Shown here piece after piece: positions 10,528-21,065 of a stretch of DNA of 64,000 nt. This DNA comes from Flaveria trinervia (taxonomy: Eukaryota; Streptophyta; Magnoliopsida; Asterales; Asteraceae). Both the position numbers and the translations under genes were made by a program. Position 1 is the stretch's first letter; each line of letters starts with the position of its first letter. The notes beneath the pieces are model-generated. The model made no database searches. It was not told the DNA's origin and saw only the letters and a program-made list of their open reading frames with translations. Location: the NCBI GenBank assembly GCA_025506515.1, contig CM046454.1, positions 37,994,503 through 38,058,502 of the forward strand, in the 5' to 3' direction.

Positions 10528-10841
10528 TTTAAGTGTTTTTGTTTAACCTTGTTGAATAATGCTTAGTTTGATTGTTAAGTTTAACTTACTCCAAATAGTC
10601 CAAACAAGCTTATGTATAACCAGATCTGGAGATGTTTATATGTTTTCGTTATAATGACTGTTCATGGGTTAGTTCTTGAAGATGAGTACAAATGAATAAT
10701 GACCATTGAAGAGATTTCTGTAGTTTACTAAGTAGAGGTAGTCGAACACTCTATTAGCAACTCAATCACTAGATTAATCGAATTCTATTCAGATCTAGGT
10801 AGATCTAAAAATAATAGAGAGCCAAAGCTTTGATACCAATT
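10528..10841 (-). other. CopA leader and primer-binding site
   Basis: The minus strand carries ATTGGTATCAAAGC at 10840-10827, one base from the initiator tRNA-Met complement and directly after the LTR end. The remaining 290 bp to the gag start hold no other signal. Confidence 0.7.
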
Positions 10842-11577
10842 TGCTAGGGTGTGAGATTGATATTCTCACAAGGATCGAATATGATGATTGAGATAATGAT
10901 TGTATGGTGGAATCAAACAATTAAGAAACATTAAATGTAAGAAATACTAATAAATGCACTTTGATTAATGAAGGTGATAGGTTAGAATGAATGTTGGGGT
11001 TTGAGCATTAAACAGTAACAATACACCTTGAGAACATAAGACTAAACAAAATATTCTGATTGTCTATAATGTCAGACACCTCACATACGAGTTTTTCTAT
11101 TCTATTTATAGGCTGACAAGATGCCCTTTTACAAAATGACTAAACTACCCCTGACCTATACATCAGAACTAGTCTAAGTCTTCATCAGTATTTCTTTTGT
11201 TCATTTGCATCGACTAATACGGATGTGTTGATCTTGATCAACATTTCTTCTTTGTCTTCAGCATTAGGTTTGGTCAGCATTGACAAATGTGGATGAACAA
11301 ACACTTATGCATATTTGTTGCCAGTCATCCGCATTAGTTAATGCGGATGTACAAAACTTGTCACCATTCTTTCCGGCTATCCGCATTTGTTAATACAGAA
11401 GAACAAACAATTATGCGCATTTGTTCTATGTCTTCCGCATATACAAATGCGGTTAGCCGCACTTGTCTTTTTTGCAGATTCTTCATCCGCATTAATGTTT
11501 GGACTTGTGGGATTTCCAGCAGAACAACCATCAACCATCACTACAATTGGCATGTATGATCCTTTTAGGGTCCAACA
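10842..11577 (-). repeat. CopA 5' LTR
   Basis: On the minus strand the LTR runs TGTTGGACCCT (11577) to CACCCTAGCA (10842). A TATA box CCTATAAATAGA lies at 11112-11101. Upstream of it, 11215-11480 holds an array of CATCCGCATT/AATGCGGATG words. The same LTR family, in plus orientation, starts at 63005. Confidence 0.85.
11101..11112 (-). promoter_or_regulatory. CopA LTR TATA box
   Basis: CCTATAAATAGA on the minus strand marks the U3/R core promoter about 470 bp from the LTR start. Similar boxes occur in the LTRs at 57516, 63478 and 63683. Confidence 0.6.
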
Positions 11578-11765
11578 CTTTGTCCTTGAGTGTTGCACAG
11601 GATTTTCAGTGATTGAGATAGCACTATTATTGTCTATATGGATCGGAGTCTCCTTGAAGTTGAATCCATAGTCCAACATCTTATTTTGAAACCAAAGTAC
11701 TTGAGCACAGCAGCTTGCAGTAGCAATGTATTCAGCATCAGTAGTTGATGCAGATACATAGAATT
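11578..11765 (-). pseudogene. CopB RNase H, truncated by CopA
   Basis: YGFNFKETPIHIDNNSAI and SITENPVQHSRTK are present and then stop being RNase H at 11577, exactly at the CopA LTR. Upstream EAEYIATASCCAQVLWFQ-like residues can be read near 11690-11740. The remainder is not in the window. Confidence 0.75.
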
Positions 11766-11770
11766 GTTTC

Positions 11771-12940
11771 TTACATTGCCAGGAGGACTATCCTTCCACC
11801 AAGAAATTGACATCCCCTGGATGTAGACTTTGCAGTCATGTTGCAGCCACCATAGTCACTATCTGTATAAGCATACATATTAAAGTTAGAATTCTTTGGA
11901 TACCAAAGGTCAATTGATGGAGCACCTTTGAGATATCTTAGAATTCTTTTGACAGTGATTAGGTGTGACATATTGTGGTTGGCTTGATATTCTTTCATAG
12001 ATGCATGTAGCAAACATAATATCAGGCCTACTAGTTGTGAGGTACATAAGAGACTTAATCATTGCCCTAAAGAGATGTTCATCACCACACTCCCCCTCAA
12101 GATCAGGTCCAAGGGAGTGGTTTCTGGCTATGGGTGTCTTCACAACCTTACAACCAGTCATGTTGAACCTTTGAAGTATGTCTTGAACATACTTAGATTG
12201 ACTTATGAAGATGCCATTTGCAACTTGCTTCACTTGAATTCCTAGAAAGAAATTGAGTTCCCCCATGGCACTCATTTCAAACTTTTCTTTCATAAGCTTT
12301 TCAAAGTCTTTGCAATGCTTTGAATTAGTTAACCCAAAGATAATGTCATCTCTTGTTCCTTTGATGAAGAGAGTTCCATCAATAGTACCTCTCTTGTAGC
12401 CATGTTGATAGAGATACTATGATAGGGTCTCATAACACTTTCTTGGTGCTTGGTGCAACCCATAAAGAGCCTTATCAAGCTTGAAGACATAATCAGGATG
12501 ATCAGGATCTTCAAACCCAAGTAGTTGTCTGACATAGACTTCTTCATCGATCACCCCATAAAGAAAAGCACACTTGACATCAAGCTGGTAGACCTTGAAG
12601 TTCTTGGATGCCGCAAAAGCTAGAAATATCCTAACAGCTTCAAGTCTTGCTACAGGAACAAAGACATCTGTGTAGTCAACTCCTTATTCTTGAGTATATA
12701 CTTGAACAACTAGTCTAGCCTTGTTCTTGATGATAAGTCCTCTATCATCCTTCTATTTCTAAACACCCATTTGGTTTCTATAGTAGTCTTCCTATGAGGA
12801 AGACGACATAGGTTCCAACCTTTTGCCTTTTAAATTGAAGCAGCTCCTCTAGCATAGCTTCAAACCAACTTTCATCCTTTAGAGCCTCATCAATTTTCAT
12901 TGGCTCTACTTGGGACAAGAAACAGAGTGAAGACAAATAT
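11771..12940 (-). pseudogene. CopB reverse transcriptase
   Basis: MSAMGELNFFLGIQVKQ, GIFISQSKYVQDILQRF and FRAMIKSLMYLTTSRPDI mark the RT palm and thumb, and WYPKNSNFNMYAYTDSDYG marks the connection to RNase H. The active-site motif is damaged: the bases before DDIIFG encode FIKGTR, so Tyr-Val of YVDD and about ten preceding residues are missing (near 12340-12360). Several stops split the rest. RT made from this copy would be dead. Confidence 0.8.
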
Positions 12941-13479
12941 TTGCATTATGGGTTTGTCCTCTTGTTCTTACCCCTGTATCAACATCTCCAATGATGTTTG
13001 TGGAAGGGTGAGAGTGTGGATCCGTAACTGACGAATCACAACAAATTGCTTGGACAGATCTAAATTAGAGATTAACTTGATCCAATAAGTGTGTGACATC
13101 ATTAATGTTTACATCAATGGAGTGATTTTCAGCATCAAGAAATTCCTGATCACTATCACTACCACCATGCTTTCCAACATTCGAATCTCCTTCCTCTGAG
13201 TTGTGTACCTCTAAGCTGGAATTTGAAGGTACTCTAGAGGCATCAACAGGATTTGTCATTAATGTGCTGGTAGAAGCCTCATTTGCAGGATTTGTACCAC
13301 TGGAGTTGAAGATGTGTAGCGTGAAGGTCTTCTTAGCTCAAATCTTGGATCAGGATCACCTGTAGGTAGTATGTCTATAGATCCTGAGACTTGCTCACAA
13401 GATTTGTTAAATCAGTTGGTAACTAAATCAAGATCAAACAGCCAATCAAGACCAGAACCTTTCACACTAGGAGTGTGCT
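12941..13479 (-). pseudogene. CopB integrase-RT linker
   Basis: A low-complexity acidic and serine-rich frame (NSSLEVHNSEEGDSNVG, then SDSDQEFLDAENHS) lies where copia polyproteins have a variable linker. No domain is expected here. Confidence 0.55.
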
Positions 13480-14240
13480 CATTGAAAGTCACATTGGTTG
13501 ACTCTTCAACTACTCTAGTTCTGAGATTGTATACTCTATAATCCTTAGCTTGGAAGAGTATCCAATTAAGTGTCCATTATCTTATTTCTCAGCAAAATTG
13601 GAAATTTAATCTTTGGTATTCAAGATGGTGCAAGGACATCCAAATGACCTGAGAAAACCAATGAAAGGTTTCCTCTTGTGCCAAAGTTCATAAGGAGTCT
13701 TACCATGAGTCTTAACCACTAAAACTTTATTTGCACATAGCAGGCAGTGTTGACTGCCCCAGCCCAGAAGGTGATGAGCAGTTTAGAGTCAGACGACATA
13801 GTTCTTGCAGCTTCAATAAGTGTCATGTTCTCTCTCAACAACACCATTTTGCTGAGGAGTCCTGGGAGCACTATATTGTCTTGTAATACCCTTTTTATCA
13901 CAAGATGTATCAAGGATTTGGTTCCTCAATTCAGTTCCTTGATCACATCTTATGGTTTTGACCTTGTGATCACACTGATTCTCAATCTTTACGATGAAAT
14001 TCTTCAGAATATTAGGAGTCTCATCCTTAGTTCTAAGGAAGAAGACCCATGTAAATCTTGTAAAGTCATCTGTGATCACTAAACAGTAAGAGGTCCTTCC
14101 TAGACTCATTACACTGGTAGGGCCAAAAAGATCCATATGTAACAAGTGTAGGGGTGTAGTGATGGAGTTTCTTTCCTTGACTTGTGAGATACCTTGTGTT
14201 ACTTCCCTTTTAGGCATGCCCACAATGGTCATCGCTTGTA
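13480..14240 (-). pseudogene. CopB integrase
   Basis: LLHMDLFGPTSVMSLGRT (first Asp) is followed by VITDDFTRFTWVFF, KTIRCDQGTELRNQ (second Asp) and SAPRTPQQNGVVERE (catalytic Glu). The N-terminal 130 residues form one open frame (13813-14232). The C-terminal part (LIEAARTMSSDSKLLITFW) is shifted. The catalytic triad is present, but the domain is frameshifted after the Glu, so a working enzyme is unlikely. Confidence 0.8.
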
Positions 14241-14760
14241 AACTCTTTCTTTGGCATTCTAGTTACCAAATCATTCTTAATAAGTTTATTCATGTTTTTA
14301 AAGTTTACATGGCATTTTCTTTTATGCCAAAGGAAAGACTCATGAGTATTTGTTATGGATAGAAAGCATGAAGCTTCTCCTGGGGGAGATATTTCTTGCG
14401 AATCCATCTTGTACACATTCTCTCTCCTACAGGCTCTAAGCAAGATATGCTCATGAGGAATGACCACCCGGGCATGATAAAATACACTCATGCTCAGTAA
14501 AAAGCATGTTATGACTCGGATCACAAAATTGAGATACACTCAGAAGATTGTACCCAAGCTCCTTGACAAAATTTACTTTTTCAATATTGAACTTACCATT
14601 TGTAACCTTTCCCCATCCTGTAATGTAACCTCCAGCATCTCCTGTAAAAGCAACTGGTCCCACATCAATTCTTTCAAACTTTAGAGTAGTGACCTATTGC
14701 TTGTCATGTGCCTGGAACAGCCACTTTCAATGATCCATAATTTTTGTTTGTCTTGAGTTT
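14210..14760 (-). pseudogene. CopB protease and GAG-pre-integrase
   Basis: The retroviral-type aspartic protease motif reads WIIESGCSRHMT near 14700-14740, so the catalytic Asp of the usual DSG is Glu here. Downstream, DAGGYITGWGKVTNG, NLLSVSQFCD and WHKRKCHVNFKNMNKLI define the pre-integrase region. Stops and shifts interrupt the frame. The Asp-to-Glu change would by itself be expected to abolish or strongly reduce cleavage. Confidence 0.75.
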
Positions 14761-14799
14761 TTCCTGCACAAAAGAGATGGTTAGTAACATTTGGAAAGA

Positions 14800-17495
14800 G
14801 GCCTCATTGGTCTGGGCTCATCAAAAGAATTTGAAGACAATGCAATAGTAATTGATCCTATAGTCATGCTGGATGGATCTTGCTGAAGTTGATGAGGAAC
14901 TTGTAGCCACTTGGTCTTTCTTTGACTTCCGTACCACCTTTGGAAGCTTAGACTTGGCCTTCAATACTTCAGAAGTTTCATTGACTTCGGAAGTTTTGAT
15001 GACTAGGCCTTCGGAAGATCTTGTTTTCACTGCAGCAGGCTTTAGTACTTCAGAAGCATTCTTTTCTTCCGAGACCAAAGTTTTTCCGAAGGCAAGTTTC
15101 CACTTGTCTTCTTCTTCATTTTGGAGCTTCCGAAGGAAAGGGGTTTTCCTTCTGAAGCTTTCTTTTCTTCTCCAGACTCTTAGAAGCTTCTTTATTTATG
15201 ATGTGGAAAGTACTCTTTGGATTGTAGATACAATCTTTAGCAAGATGAGAGGTACTTCCACACATAACATAGTCCATTTTCTTCCTTCTAGGAGTCTTCT
15301 TTTGTGAACAAGGCTGAACTTGATCACTTTCACTCTCTATCTTCATCTTCTCAGATGGTGTGGCAAATCTTGTGGGGTTAGAATTACCTTTGGAGCTTGA
15401 TGGTCCATGTTGTACAGCAGTGGTGCATAACTTTTTAGCTTTCTTCATGATGTGGGATGACTTGGACATGAACTAGAACTTTTTTTGTTGGAGTTCAAGT
15501 TTGTGTCCTCAGCTTTAACCACTTCAAATCCTACAGAAACAAAGACTTGTTTCTGTGTAGAGCTAAAAGTGGCCTTGGTCTCTTAAGCCTTCTTTACCTT
15601 TCTCTAGCTCCTTCTGATCAAGTTATTCCTCTTGGACTTGGTCATCCCTAAAGCTTTACTCTCCTCAGTGGGATGATACCCCTTCTTAGAATGCTCTTCT
15701 TCACTCCTCTCAGAGCCATTCTTCATCATCTCCTCTTCATCCTCTTCAGTCAAGGGGTCTATGAGAGGAAGCTCATCTTCAAGTTCCACACCTAGGAGAT
15801 CTTACAGACAAGATTGTGTATGGAAGAGCTATCTCACAAGATCCCAGTCCCTACTTATTTTAATAATACACTTTTGCATGCAAGGATGAGGATATCATAT
15901 TTTTGAAGGCCTCTTCTTTAATAACATATTTTCTGCCCTGGCTTTGCTAATCATAAGCTCAGCCTGGCATTTAGTCATCTTAGTTATGAGATCCTTGATA
16001 TGAGTCCTATAATTGGTATGCTCATGTTTAAGAACTGAAATGGTTTTCTCTAAGTCCTCTATTTTTAACTTATAATCATTTTCAGCCTTTTTGAAATCAG
16101 ATTTTAAATATTCAAGGACTCATGATCAGATCTCATCTCTAAGTAGTAGGACCTGTATATATTAACTTTAGCAATACATTTAGGAGTGCCAAGATGTTCC
16201 AATACCTTGGCTTTATCGTGGTCAACCATGAGTGCTTGATTTGGTGATGCATTTTCCACCTAAAAGCTCCAGTCAAAGCCTTCTCTTCAATAGCCACTGC
16301 AGCTTGCTGCTTGGCTTCTCATTCTGGGAGCTCTCTCAGTGTAGTTGGTTTGGCTTGAGTCTGGCCACCATTTGCTCTTGGTTCCTTGCACTCTCTAGCA
16401 AAGTGTCCTATCTGATTACAGTTGTAACACTTTACCTTGCTTTTGTCCAACCCAAACTTTCCACTGGCTACATTGCTAGAAAACTTCCTCCATGTCCTAT
16501 TGTAGAACTTCTTGGCTCTGTGAGTGAGAAGAGCCATCTGCTGAACTATCTCCATCTACTCCAGATCATCTGGATGGATATAATCCAAGTCTTCAAGGGT
16601 GAAGAGAAAGTTGTCGGTGGATTCATCAGCAAAGACAAAAGCATGAGAAGAACTTGTTTCTTGGAAGGGATCTCCTTGAGTGTAGCTTTCTCTTGGAGTA
16701 TCTAGGAAGGTGATGAATGGACCCTTTTGTGAGTTGTCAAGGTAGCATATGAGATGATGTTGAGGTTCTATGTTATCCTTTTCGGTCACATGAAGGGCTG
16801 AACTCATTTGATTGCTAGAGTTACCAGATGAGTTTTGCATGTTGATATCCATCTAGTAGCCATTAAGAATACCATACAACTCAGTCAGAGTAAGATTCTT
16901 AAGGTTCTCAGTCCTCTTGATAACAACACAGTAATGTGTCTATTGTCTAGGAAGAGAGGACATAAACTTCCTTACAATGTCCCTATTCTCAAGAGTTACT
17001 CCAATATCCATTAGAATATCCACAATCTCAACATACGTAAAGTATTGTTGAGTCATGGTCTCACCTACTTTAAAGGTGAAGTTTTCAAACTGCAGCTTGA
17101 GAAGATCCTTCTTGTTCTATTTGGCTTCAGTTGAGCCCTCATACATAAGCTTTAGTGCCTCCTATAGTTGCTTTGTAGTCTTGCACTTCTTTAAGCCTCT
17201 GTAGATAGAGTTTGGAAGAGCAGTTTGAAGGGCTGTCATGGCCTTTATCAATCTCTATTCTCTTTCTATCTTCAATAGAGAAATCAGCCACAACCTTTGG
17301 AATCATACCACTACCAGTAGCAGATGAGGTGCTTGGTATGTAAGGTCCTTCAACAACAGAGTCCCACATCCTGGAGTAGTCAGACTTGATAAAGCCTTCC
17401 ATTCTTTCACACCAAGTATCAAAGTCTTCAGGAGTGATTAGTGGAGACTTTGTCATAGTTTTAGTTTCCATATAAGCCTTGGTGATAGCTGCCAT
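14800..17495 (-). pseudogene. CopB gag
   Basis: The minus frame starts MAAITKAYMETKTMTKSP at 17495, with a copia gag N-terminus (DFDTWCERMEGFIKSDYSRMWDSV). Further on, MALLTHRAKKFYNRTWRKF precedes a CCHC zinc knuckle CYNCNQIGHFAREC (near 16410-16450), and a second Cys/His knuckle-like motif CGSTSHLAKDC lies near 15235-15270. The C-terminal half is long, charged and full of SE(V/G) repeats (14900-15080). Gag builds the virus-like particle, and the knuckles bind its RNA. At least six stops or shifts break it. Confidence 0.8.
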
Positions 17496-17564
17496 TTGAG
17501 TTGTTAAGTGTTTTGTGTGTGTGAGGGATCTTAAGATGGTGAGATCTTATATCAAGAGCTTTAC

Positions 17565-17580
17565 TGGCTCTGATACCAAA
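17565..17580 (-). other. CopB primer-binding site
   Basis: The minus strand reads TTTGGTATCAGAGCC directly after the LTR end TCCTGCA. It is a perfect initiator tRNA-Met complement over 13 bases. Confidence 0.85.
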
Positions 17581-18401
17581 TGCAGGACCGTTAGAAGGGG
17601 TGATGCATTTTTACAACACAACAACACAAGTAAGGAAAGTTCTTTAGAACACTTAACAGATCAAATAGGGAACTGGTTTAACTATTATGAGAGATGCTAA
17701 GAACACAAGTAAAAGAGACAAAACAAGATAACAATACAAGTATTTGGTTTTCAAGATTGTAGTATATTGCTTCTCAAGTTCTATTACAAAGTGTTACAAA
17801 GCATTCTTCTAAAGTTACAAGTACTTGAGATACTTATACTACATCCTACAGCCAGCTATACTTTGAAAGCCAGCTCGATACATAAGACTAGACAACAAAA
17901 TCAAATGTACAGCCAAAAGACAGATTGCCTTTTGACTAGTGACTATGACATGCCATAGCTCACATCCTAATATATTATTAAAAGGATAAAGTACATAAAG
18001 TAGACAGCTCAAACTCAAGACCTCAATATACAGTATTCCAAAAGCATGGACCTTTTCACCAACTTGTGAAAGTTGGTGAGTCAAACAGAGTTGTAGCAGA
18101 AAGGTGGTCCAGCTTTATAGAAAAGTACATCAGATAATAGCATGTACATAAAAGTCTTTGGAAGAAATCTGTCTTTATAAAATTGGCTTCGGAAGACTTT
18201 GTCTTTGAAGCTTTGGAAGACATCATATTTACCTTCGGAAGATATTGCTTTTGGCTTCAGAAGATTTTAAACTTAGAGTATTCTGATGTGTGGTGTAAAA
18301 CTTCCAAGTATTTCTACTTTAGTAATTCAGTGCATACATGCAGAGAGACTTTAGATGCTTTGAATTTTTTTGACTACATCAGACTTGTTGGAATCCTTAC
18401 A
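17581..18401 (-). repeat. CopB 5' LTR
   Basis: On the minus strand the LTR begins TGTAAGGATTCC (18401) and ends GGTCCTGCA (17581), 821 bp. U3 carries repeated CTTCCGAAG-type words (18150-18260). A TATA-like CTATAAAGC lies near 18110-18120. The same family occurs inverted at 1313-1905. Confidence 0.85.
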
Positions 18402-18735
18402 GTTGTACCTAAAAGTTGTTGCGATGTTGATTTGAGATGAAATTAGTAGTTTGCGAAGCTGTTAACACAAATCGATAGTGAATTCTTCAATTCTTTGGGA
18501 AACTTTGAACACAAATCGATGGTTAATTGGCGATGGGCAGATGACGATGGGCAAAACACGATGGTAAAGGATGGACGGTTGGTGACAGTGGTGGTGGTGG
18601 TGCGGTGGTGATAGATGGCAGAGATGTGTGAATTCAGGGAGGAATTAGGTTTTGGTTGAGTGGTGTGGAGGTCGGGAATAATTTATTCGCAGGCAAAGAA
18701 GATGTGGTGGACTGATGGTGAACTGGTGAAGTGGT
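18402..18735. other. Spacer without recognisable gene
   Basis: This is unique-looking DNA after the CopB LTR. GTTGT (18402-18406) would be the CopB target duplication. G-rich GATGGTG words near 18535-18600 lead into the octamer array. I see no gene here. Confidence 0.4.
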
Positions 18736-19064
18736 GATGGGCTGATGGGCTGATGGGCTGATGGGCTGATGGGCTGATGGGCTGAGCTGATGGGCTGATG
18801 GGTGATGGGCTGATGGGTGAGGGATGGGCTGATGGGCTGATGGGCTGATGGGCTGATGGGCTGATGGGCTGATGGGCTGATGGGCTGATGGGCTGATGGG
18901 CTGATGGGCTGATGGGCTGATGGGCTGATGGGCTGATGGGCTGATGGGCTGATGGGCTGATGGCTGATGGGCTGATGGGCTGATGGGCTGATGGGCTGAT
19001 GGGCTGATGGGCTGATGGGCTGATGGGTGATGGGCTGATGGGCTGATGGGCTGATGGGCGATGA
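18736..19064 (+). repeat. GGGCTGAT octamer tandem array
   Basis: About 40 units of the 8-mer GGGCTGAT, with a few shortened units, cover 18736-19064. Because 8 is not a multiple of 3, every frame reads the same 8-residue cycle (for example SPSAHQPI on the minus strand), which gives long but meaningless open frames. Confidence 0.95.
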
Positions 19065-19440
19065 TTTTAACAATGCCCATCCTAGCCCGCATAATTTATA
19101 TAAATAATATTTGCAGCCCATTCTGACCCTTTAACAAAAACTTTCAGCCCAACATCATCCAATTTCCTTTTTACAAATGCCTAGTTTGGCCCAAAATAAA
19201 TAACATAGGCTTGTTTTGCCACCCATAGTTTTCATTTTGCATTTGCATTGCTCGCAATAGGCGCCGTCATTCTGACATTGAATGTTCTTTGCTTCTGTAA
19301 TCTACTCTGCTACCTTTATGTGTGTTTGGGAGGAACCTGACACAAACCCAAACGCAACCTAGCTTAGCTCGTTTAACCCCAAAGTTATTTTAGTTTTTTT
19401 TTCTCATACTCATTTCTAAAATTACAACTTTTAACCGAAG
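19065..19440. other. Spacer between repeats
   Basis: The segment is AT-rich with AGCCC/GGCCC words (19086, 19116, 19147, 19189). No reading frame or RNA gene was seen. Confidence 0.35.
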
Positions 19441-19446
19441 ATACAA

Positions 19447-19580
<134 letters not shown>

Positions 19581-19966
19581 AATAATATGCTTAAACTATA
19601 TGGCCTTATACTCATCAATCACTCGTCTTACAAATTTTGACATAAAGTACCCACATAGTTTAAGTTACAAGAAAAATGGATGTTTTTATTTTTATTTTAA
19701 TTTATAAAATAAATAGGTTAACACATGGTTCTATTAGGTTGACCTGAATTTGTATAAATGAAACACAACACCACAAATTCTATGTTAGGCTCGTGTTGTG
19801 TTGTCGGGTTCTGTTTTCAGTTCACACCCATTATAAATGTTCAAGCACGTTAATATGTATGTATGCAGAAGTGATTAGGAGTTGCATGGATGTGCGTTTA
19901 AACCTCATTATATTATTATAAAATGATAATTTTTGGTTTCTATCTAAAGTATGGCATTGTTTGCAG

Positions 19967-20226
19967 GGTGGTCATATAATCTTCTTCCAAAGTCTGAGTC
20001 TATTGGGTTACTATCTATTCCCGTTGGACGTGGGTGCCCTAATCTGCATGTTAAGGACAATGTCGTATTAAAGATGGTGGTGGTGCATGTGACATTAGCG
20101 TGGAGCTCATGGGCTGCATATCCGTTCATTAGCATGGCGGTCAATCCCAGAAGAAAAGCTCTTGCCCTCTACCACGTTTTACTCATGTATGTATCTGTTG
20201 GTTTTCTTATCATTGCCATAGATTAG
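19967..20226 (+). pseudogene. Exon-like fragment of a membrane protein, unidentified
   Basis: A plausible 3' splice acceptor (TGTTTGCAG, ending 19966) opens a frame without stops to TAG 20224-20226. It encodes WSYNLLPKSESIGLL, then a hydrophobic stretch VVVHVTLAWSSWAAYPF, a basic loop NPRRKALALY and a second hydrophobic stretch HVLLMYVSVGFLIIAI. Two membrane spans with a positive loop are likely. A possible donor GT at 20187-20188 (CAT then GTATGTATC) could end the exon earlier. I do not recognise the family. No neighbouring exon was found, so it is probably a gene relic or a captured fragment rather than a working gene. Confidence 0.4.
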
Positions 20227-20564
20227 TTTAGTAACCACAACATACCATATAAAATCTGTTTATAACTTCCTGATGAATAATTCTAACAAAATACACGTAT
20301 GATTTAATGTGGGTTTGGAATTTGATATGGGTAAAGGGTGATCATAAACCGTTAAAACCGAAGCTAGTTGATTTGAGATTTATATGATTTCGTTTGAGTG
20401 GTTTGGTAGTTTAGTGGCTCGGCCGGCTAACATGTTTCAAATTTGGAAGAGATTGTGTAAACTAATTGGTTCATTTAACTTCTAATATATATTTACTTTG
20501 TATTATTTTTTATTTTTGGAACATGCACATATGCATATCAAGCATATACGTACGTATAGATTTT

Positions 20565-21065
20565 TGTTAGAAACGGTGAAATATAATAAAATAGGCTAGC
20601 AAGAAGCTGAAACCCCATACAAATACAAAAAAACATAGAGACAATACAATCAAGAGAAGGAGACACCAATGAATACAAACATGAACCACATAAACAAATC
20701 TTAAAACTTCATTTATCCCCAACAATTGTCTTTCCCATTTTATTTTTTTATCCTTAGAGTAAGAATCTTAAAATTACCAGTAACTTTTGCTGGAGAGATT
20801 TTTGCATTGATTAAAACTAAAGTCATTATTAGCTTTCCGAACACACCAACAACATGTAAGAATTATGCCATGAACTATCTTTCTTTTAACTCCATTGTTC
20901 GAACATGTTTTGTGCAACTCCATGAGACCTCAGTAGGAAAATCATAAATAGCCAGGAATTTGAGCCCAAAAATGTTTTGCCGCCAGGCATGTACTAAAGA
21001 GATGATTAATACTTGCATTAATTCTCCACATATTTTGCACTCCAATGAATTAAAGAATAACATCA
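20565..21065 (-). pseudogene. LINE-type retrotransposon 3' end (zf-RVT region), minus strand
   Basis: Read on the minus strand, CKICGEL at about 21040 is followed one frame over by SINHLFSTC, LAAKHFWAQ, the Cys/His pattern of the zf-RVT domain that follows plant LINE reverse transcriptases. Further on come KANNDFSFNQCKNLSSK, the usual next block, and a hydrophobic tail. Frameshifts separate the pieces and no RT domain is present. This is consistent with the 5'-truncated state of most LINE copies. No poly(A) or target duplication was firmly located. Confidence 0.55.

Larger units (their letters stand above)
2828..11577 (-). mobile_element. CopA: Ty1/copia retrotransposon, minus strand, decayed, with NX1 nested inside
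   Basis: Read right to left the element has a 5' LTR (10842-11577), PBS (10827-10840), leader, gag start at 10527, NX1 insertion, rest of gag, integrase, RT and RNase H, which is the copia order. The LTR start TGTTGGACCCT abuts the CopB RNase H frame, so CopA is nested in CopB. A large deletion fused gag directly to the protease/integrase spacer near 6980. The coding frames carry many stops and shifts, so the element cannot be autonomous. Protein resemblance to CopD is close in gag and pre-integrase regions. Confidence 0.8.
11578..18401 (-). mobile_element. CopB: Ty1/copia retrotransposon, minus strand, cut in RNase H by CopA
   Basis: Right to left: LTR 17581-18401, PBS TTGGTATCAGAGCC (17579-17566), long gag with zinc knuckles, protease, integrase, RT and part of RNase H. 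The RNase H frame ends at QHSRTK where the CopA LTR begins, so the C-terminal residues and the 3' LTR must lie beyond CopA, outside the window. Gag is long (over 2.5 kb), typical of SIRE/Maximus-like copia. Frameshifts, stops, an altered protease and an RT deletion make it inactive. Confidence 0.85.

Noticed and set aside
18634..19121. Two minus-strand open frames of about 150 codons rich in SPSAHQPI
   Set aside because: They are translations of the 8-bp GGGCTGAT tandem array and have no independent coding signal.
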